From contig CAMBID010000014.1 in NCBI GenBank assembly GCA_945867445.1, positions 1 to 9,601 of the forward strand: a stretch of DNA of 9,601 bases, in the 5' to 3' direction. The DNA comes from an uncultured Clostridia bacterium. GTDB taxonomy: Bacteria > Bacillota > Clostridia > Oscillospirales > Oscillospiraceae. The notes under the pieces were generated by a model that ran no database searches, was not told where the DNA came from, and worked only from the letters and a program-made list of their open reading frames with translations. Both the position numbers and the translations under genes were made by a program. This document shows, piece by piece, positions 7,216-9,601 of the stretch (within the stretch, counting starts at the first letter, position 1; each line of letters begins with the position of its first letter).

Positions 7216-7904
7216 TTGAACACCTCCCGGAAGAGCTGGTCCACGCTCATGCCCTTCTCCTCCCGGATCTGGTCCACGGAGGTACGCAGCATGATGTGTC
7301 CCTGATGGATGAAGAGAACGTCGTCCAGCACCTTTTCCACATCCGCGATGAGGTGGGTGGAAAGAATGACGCTGGCCTCAGGGTTATAGTTCCCGATGAT
7401 AGTCTGCAAAATGTAGTCTCTCGTGGCGGGGTCCACCCCACCGATGGGCTCATCCAGCAGGTAGAGCCTGGCCGCCCGGCTCATGACCAGGATGAGCTGC
7501 ACCTTCTCCCTCGTGCCCTTGCTGAGCTGCTTCATCCGCCGCTTCTCCGGGATCTCCAGCCGGGAGAGCATCTCCCGGGCCGCGTCCTCCCGGAAGTCCG
7601 GATAGAAGTCCCGGTAGAAGTCCAGCAGCTGGCCCGCCGTCATCCACTGGGGCAGGCAGTTCCGGTCCGGCAGGTAGGAGACCAGGCTGTGGCTCCGTTT
7701 GCCGGGGGCCTCCCCGTCGATGAGCACCTGACCGGACGTGGGGGTCAGCAACCCGTTTACCAGCTTGATGAGAGTGGTCTTACCGCTGCCGTTGGGGCCC
7801 AGCAGGCCCACGATGCGGCCCGGTTCCACTGCGAAGCTTACGTCCGTCAGCGCGTCCACGCTGCCGAAGCGCTTGCTCAGGTCCTTGCATTCCAAAATCG
7901 CCAT
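7209..7904 (-). CDS. ABC transporter ATP-binding protein
   Basis: The 231-aa nucleotide-binding subunit powers the permease encoded immediately downstream. Motifs counted from ATG 7904: Walker A GPNGSGKT (36-43), signature LSKGT (127-131, a variant of LSGGQ), Walker B LYLLDEP (147-153), D-loop GGVD (155-158) and switch His184 (STHL). The usual Q-loop Gln is replaced: the region reads SYLPDRN (76-82), as in other drug/peptide-export ATPases of the BcrA/YtrB kind. An upstream in-frame start at 7964 exists, but ATG 7904 is chosen because AAGGAGGAG (complement of 7912-7920) sits 7 bases before it and the protein then begins at the usual ABC N-terminus (MAILECKDLSKRFG). The gene starts 4 bases after the repressor's stop, so the three genes form one operon. 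Confidence 0.93.
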   Translation of the reverse strand: MAILECKDLSKRFGSVDALTDVSFAVEPGRIVGLLGPNGSGKTTLIKLVNGLLTPTSGQVLIDGEAPGKRSHSLVSYLPDRNCLPQWMTAGQLLDFYRDFYPDFREDAAREMLSRLEIPEKRRMKQLSKGTREKVQLILVMSRAARLYLLDEPIGGVDPATRDYILQTIIGNYNPEASVILSTHLIADVEKVLDDVLFIHQGHIMLRTSVDQIREEKGMSVDQLFREVFKC

Positions 7905-7908
7905 TTCC

Positions 7909-8277
7909 TTACTCCTCCTTCTCCAGCTCCTGACGCAGGATGTCCAGAAGCTCCTCACTTTCAAAGCCCAGCTCCCGCATGTCCTGGAGGAAGGCCCCGA
8001 TCCGGCCCTCCGCCAGCCGCCGCTTCAGCGAATTCACCAGCTTGACGTCATCGGTCACATAGCGTCCCGTGGTCCGGGCGCTGTATAAAAGCCCCTCCCG
8101 TTCCAGTTCGCTGAGGGCCCGCTGCATGGTGTTGGGGTTGACCCCCGCCTCCGCCGCCAGATCCCGGACAGAGGGCAGCCGCTCCCCGGTCGGGAAGATG
8201 CCTGCCACGATGCGGATCTGGATGCCGCGGATCAACTGGGCGTAGATGGGTGCGTCATTGGAAAACTGCCACTGCAT
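7909..8277 (-). CDS. GntR-family transcriptional regulator, short YtrA type
   Basis: The 122-aa protein is a winged-helix DNA-binding regulator of the YtrA subgroup, which lacks the large ligand-binding domain of other GntR proteins. The helix-turn-helix region spans about 10-75: IYAQLIRGIQIRI, GERLPSVRDLA (31-41), VNPNTMQRALSELEREGLL (46-64) and the wing GRYVT (71-75). A short helical tail (to 122, ending in acidic EKEE) probably dimerises. A GTG at 8292 is possible in frame, but ATG 8277 has GGAGG (complement of 8286-8290) at an 8-base gap and is preferred. It is the first gene of the operon with the ABC ATPase and permease and most likely represses it by binding the TGTATTA repeats at 8303-8340, with release by envelope stress or by a transported compound (inferred from YtrA relatives). 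Confidence 0.93.
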   Translation of the reverse strand: MQWQFSNDAPIYAQLIRGIQIRIVAGIFPTGERLPSVRDLAAEAGVNPNTMQRALSELEREGLLYSARTTGRYVTDDVKLVNSLKRRLAEGRIGAFLQDMRELGFESEELLDILRQELEKEE

Positions 8278-8302
8278 TTCCGCCACCTCCACGTTGTCGT
8301 GC

Positions 8303-8340
8303 TTGTATTACTGTATTACTGTCCTAAGCAATTAATACAA
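8303..8340 (-). promoter_or_regulatory. Probable operator for the GntR/YtrA-type repressor
   Basis: On the plus strand TGTATTAC occurs twice in tandem (8304-8311, 8312-8319), and the inverted form TTAATACA lies at 8332-8339. TTGTATTA (8303-8310) and TAATACAA (8333-8340) form an 8-bp inverted pair. The site overlaps the proposed -10 and extends past the transcription start, as expected for autorepression. The repeats are seen directly; repressor binding is inferred. Confidence 0.65.
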
Positions 8341-8364
8341 TAACACACTTTTTCCAAATGTCAA
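8337..8364 (-). promoter_or_regulatory. Promoter of the GntR-ABC operon
   Basis: On the minus strand a perfect -35 TTGACA (complement of 8359-8364) is followed by a 16-base spacer and a -10 TATTGT (complement of 8337-8342), with TGT just before it as an extended -10. The start would be near 8330, about 50 bases before ATG 8277. An alternative pair, TTGTAT (8335-8340) and TAATAC (8313-8318), is weaker. Confidence 0.65.
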
Positions 8365-8393
8365 GAGGAAAATGAAAAAAATTTTGCCTCGGC

Positions 8394-8433
8394 CCGGGGG
8401 CGAAAAGCCCCCGGCGGGAACTCCCGCCGGGGG
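8394..8433 (-). terminator. Terminator region after the 8439-9239 gene, with two overlapping hairpins
   Basis: Directly after the membrane-protein stop, CCCCCGGCGGG (8408-8418) pairs with CCCGCCGGGGG (8423-8433) in an 11-bp stem, followed on the minus strand by CTTTTCG. A second hairpin, CCGGGGGC (8394-8401) with GCCCCCGG (8407-8414), shares bases 8408-8414 with the first, so only one can form; after it comes GCCGAGGCAAAATTTTTTT. Together they should stop minus-strand transcripts before the GntR operon promoter. Confidence 0.75.
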
Positions 8434-8438
8434 ATGGA

Positions 8439-9239
8439 TCATTCCGTTGTCTCGCCCAGCGCCTTGGTGTGGAGCCGCAGCAGCTCCGTGAGCCACAGCG
8501 CGCCCCCCAGGAAGAAGAGGCGGGAGGCAAGGCTTCCGTCCGCCGCCGCGCCCAGGCACAGCGCCGTCCCCAGGGCGGCCGCCGGCAGAAAGCGCCGGCT
8601 CCGGCCCGCGGCGAAGGCGAAGCCTGCCGCGAAGTAGAGCCCCAGGCACAGCACCGTCAGCCCAACGAGAGGCAGGTAGTAGGCCTGGAGGGAGGGGTTC
8701 ATGGAGAGGGCCCGGTACTGCAGCACCAGCCGCACCACGAGCGCCGCCACGGCCCCCAGCAGCAGCACGGCGTTGGGCTCCGCCCGCCGCCCGTCCCGGG
8801 GAGAGGGGGTCAGTACGCAAAAAAGGCAGACGGCGGAGAGCACCGTCAGCGCCCCGGAGATCATGGAGCCCCGGGCCAGGGACAACGCCAAGGAGCTCAC
8901 AAAGCCCGCCGCCTCCGGAGACCGGGCGTTCATCAGCTCAAAAGCGCCGGAGAGCAGCCAGAGGAGCCCCGCCGCCATGGGGAGGAAACTCTTGCCCACC
9001 GGGAAGGAGCGGCTCAGGGGCAGCGCCTCCGTAACGTTGCCGGGAGCGCCCCGGCTCAGCGCCAGGAAGAGGAGGGCCAGGCCGGTGAGCAGCACCGGCA
9101 GCGCGATGCCCCAGGGGCTGCCGGGGACGACCAGGCCGGTATCCGCCTCAAAGCCGTATCTCAGCTGCATCCAGCGCAGCAGGAAGGCGCCGCAGCCGCC
9201 CGCCAGGGCCAGCCAGGGCCAGAATGAAAACTTTTTCAT
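8439..9239 (-). CDS. Multi-spanning membrane protein of unknown function
   Basis: I do not recognise this 266-aa protein. It is strongly hydrophobic, with about eight possible membrane segments: 8-24, 43-62, 83-103, 124-143, 155-174, 186-210, 216-232 and 238-254. A short basic N-terminus (MKKF) precedes the first. No catalytic motif, ATP-binding site or cysteine pattern stands out; a loop with PSPRDGRRAEPN (145-156) separates segments four and five. ATG 9239 is preferred over an upstream TTG at 9245 because GGAGGG (complement of 9248-9253) lies 8 bases before the ATG. It has its own promoter (9273-9301) and terminator (8394-8433), so it is a single-gene unit and not part of the GntR-ABC operon. 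The reading frame is intact and its GC content matches the neighbours. The call as a gene is firm; any function would be a guess. Confidence 0.8.
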   Translation of the reverse strand: MKKFSFWPWLALAGGCGAFLLRWMQLRYGFEADTGLVVPGSPWGIALPVLLTGLALLFLALSRGAPGNVTEALPLSRSFPVGKSFLPMAAGLLWLLSGAFELMNARSPEAAGFVSSLALSLARGSMISGALTVLSAVCLFCVLTPSPRDGRRAEPNAVLLLGAVAALVVRLVLQYRALSMNPSLQAYYLPLVGLTVLCLGLYFAAGFAFAAGRSRRFLPAAALGTALCLGAAADGSLASRLFFLGGALWLTELLRLHTKALGETTE

Positions 9240-9272
9240 GCGCAATGCCCTCCGAAAATGTCATAATATAAA

Positions 9273-9301
9273 AGCATACCACGTTTTGCCTCCGTTGTCC
9301 A
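9273..9301 (-). promoter_or_regulatory. Promoter of the unknown membrane-protein gene
   Basis: On the minus strand TGGACA (complement of 9296-9301) is followed by a 17-base spacer and TATGCT (complement of 9273-9278), with TGG just before it as an extended -10. The start would be near 9266, about 27 bases before ATG 9239. Confidence 0.6.
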
Positions 9302-9441
9302 CGGCGGGAAGAGCTCTCCGCGGAAAAAAGTGCCGCCCCTCGCCGCGGCGGGCATGCCGTTGAAGCTCGGCAGATTCTGTGCTGCCACGGCGGAGGATGC
9401 GGCGGGAACGGGTTCCGCTTGACATCCGTGGGAGAGCCGCT
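9302..9441. other. GC-rich intergenic stretch without a gene
   Basis: No open frame with family-like content is seen. The segment can fold: GGATG and CATCC arms (about 9392-9428) enclose a GGAAC/GTTCC hairpin, and CCAC near 9384 can pair with GTGG near 9428. A small RNA is possible but not supported by a promoter and terminator pair. Confidence 0.35.
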
Positions 9442-9506
9442 AAAATAATGTCTGCGGAAGAAACCGCAAAGCGGTTTCTTCCGCAGACATTATTTTCATG
9501 GGAGAG
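9429..9506. repeat. 8-bp direct repeats bracketing a palindrome (possible target-site duplication)
   Basis: TGGGAGAG occurs at 9429-9436 and again at 9499-9506, on either side of the perfect palindrome 9442-9496. Removing one copy plus the 62 bases between would leave a continuous TGGGAGAGTAGTAT, the same string as in the 15-nt repeat. This fits insertion of a small palindromic element, but 8 bp alone is weak evidence. Confidence 0.4.
9442..9496. repeat. Perfect 26-bp-stem palindrome with AAA loop
   Basis: Arm 9442-9467 (begins AAAATAATGTCTGCGG) and arm 9471-9496 (ends CCGCAGACATTATTTT) are exact reverse complements, separated by AAA at 9468-9470. T-rich ends on both strands would let it act as a bidirectional terminator, for example for a minus-strand gene beyond the right window edge. 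The length and perfection, and the AAA loop shared with the 5815-5847 stem, also fit a mobile palindromic repeat. Confidence 0.7.
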
Positions 9507-9512
9507 TAGTAT
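9498..9512 (+). repeat. 15-nt repeat, copy 2 (inverted with respect to 5117-5131)
   Basis: ATGGGAGAGTAGTAT lies directly next to the 26-bp palindrome and is the exact reverse complement of 5117-5131. Its first part forms the second copy of the 8-bp direct repeat around that palindrome. The two copies bracket the block of minus-strand genes. Confidence 0.5.
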
Positions 9513-9549
9513 CAAAACGCCGGACCCCCCCCTTCCGGGTGGTGTGGTC

Positions 9550-9601
9550 ATACTAGTTCTTGATAAAAAGCTTTCAAAGCTTTTTATAGCGCCGCAGGCG
9601 C
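9550..9601 (+). repeat. Second copy of the palindromic repeat (cut by window end)
   Basis: These 52 bases are identical to 5697-5748, in the same orientation, from ATACTAGTTCTTGAT through the TAAAAAGCTTT palindrome to the GCGCC/GGCGC hairpin. The bases just before differ (TTATAC versus GTCATAC contexts), so the match begins at the ATAC, which supports this as the true left end of the repeat unit. The rest of the copy lies beyond the window. Confidence 0.85.

Noticed and set aside
6067..7305. 412-codon plus-strand open frame opposite the export-family gene and the ABC permease
   Set aside because: Low-complexity His/Gln/Glu/Ala-rich translation, no ribosome binding site, and it crosses two hairpins and two well-supported minus-strand genes.
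9261..9551. 96-codon minus-strand open frame in the right intergenic region
   Set aside because: It runs through the perfect palindrome and the membrane-gene promoter, has no clear ribosome binding site, and its composition is not protein-like.
5697..9601. CRISPR array or composite transposon based on the 52-bp repeats
   Set aside because: Only two copies about 3.85 kb apart with normal genes between; no regular spacers, cas genes or transposase are present.

Overview
The window looks like a chromosome segment from a GC-rich, low-oxygen Firmicute, most likely Clostridia of the Oscillospiraceae type (Oscillibacter/Flavonifractor-like). This is inferred from the infB-rbfA-nrnA-truB-ribF gene order, the consistent AGGAGG-like ribosome binding sites, the high GC content and the YtrA-type GntR/ABC operon. 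No rRNA or other decisive taxonomic marker is present.

Left part (1-5110, plus strand): the downstream half of the conserved nusA-infB operon. It holds the 3' part of infB (initiation factor IF-2, cut by the window edge), rbfA (30S maturation), a DHH/DHHA1 phosphoesterase of the NrnA type (nanoRNA/pAp hydrolysis), truB (tRNA pseudouridine-55 synthase) and ribF (riboflavin kinase/FAD synthetase). Each of the four complete genes has its own good ribosome binding site. The operon closes with a 12-bp-stem terminator at 5080-5110 that can work on both strands. These genes serve translation initiation, ribosome assembly, tRNA modification, RNA turnover and flavin cofactor supply.

Middle (5111-5854): an AT-rich accessory patch. 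It holds one small minus-strand gene of the DUF6572 family (about 36 % GC), a minus-strand terminator, and a 158-bp nested-palindrome element with 20-nt imperfect terminal inverted repeats (5697-5854) that looks like a MITE or other mobile repeat. Its first 52 bases recur exactly at the right window edge (9550-9601).

Right part (5854-9239, minus strand): a small multidrug export-family membrane protein; a three-gene operon encoding a short GntR/YtrA-type repressor, an ABC ATPase and an ABC permease, with a recognisable promoter and repeated TGTATTA operator half-sites; and an unrecognised multi-spanning membrane protein with its own promoter and terminator. The repressor/ABC set resembles YtrAB-like or bacitracin/lantibiotic-type stress exporters that respond to cell-envelope damage, but the substrate cannot be read from the sequence.

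Right edge (9240-9601): no convincing gene. It holds the membrane-protein promoter, a perfect 26-bp-stem palindrome bracketed by an 8-bp direct repeat, a 15-nt inverted copy of a motif also seen at 5117-5131, and the start of the second copy of the palindromic repeat. I do not see a clearly new multi-gene system. The most notable unexplained signals are the palindromic repeat elements and the foreign-looking DUF6572 gene.
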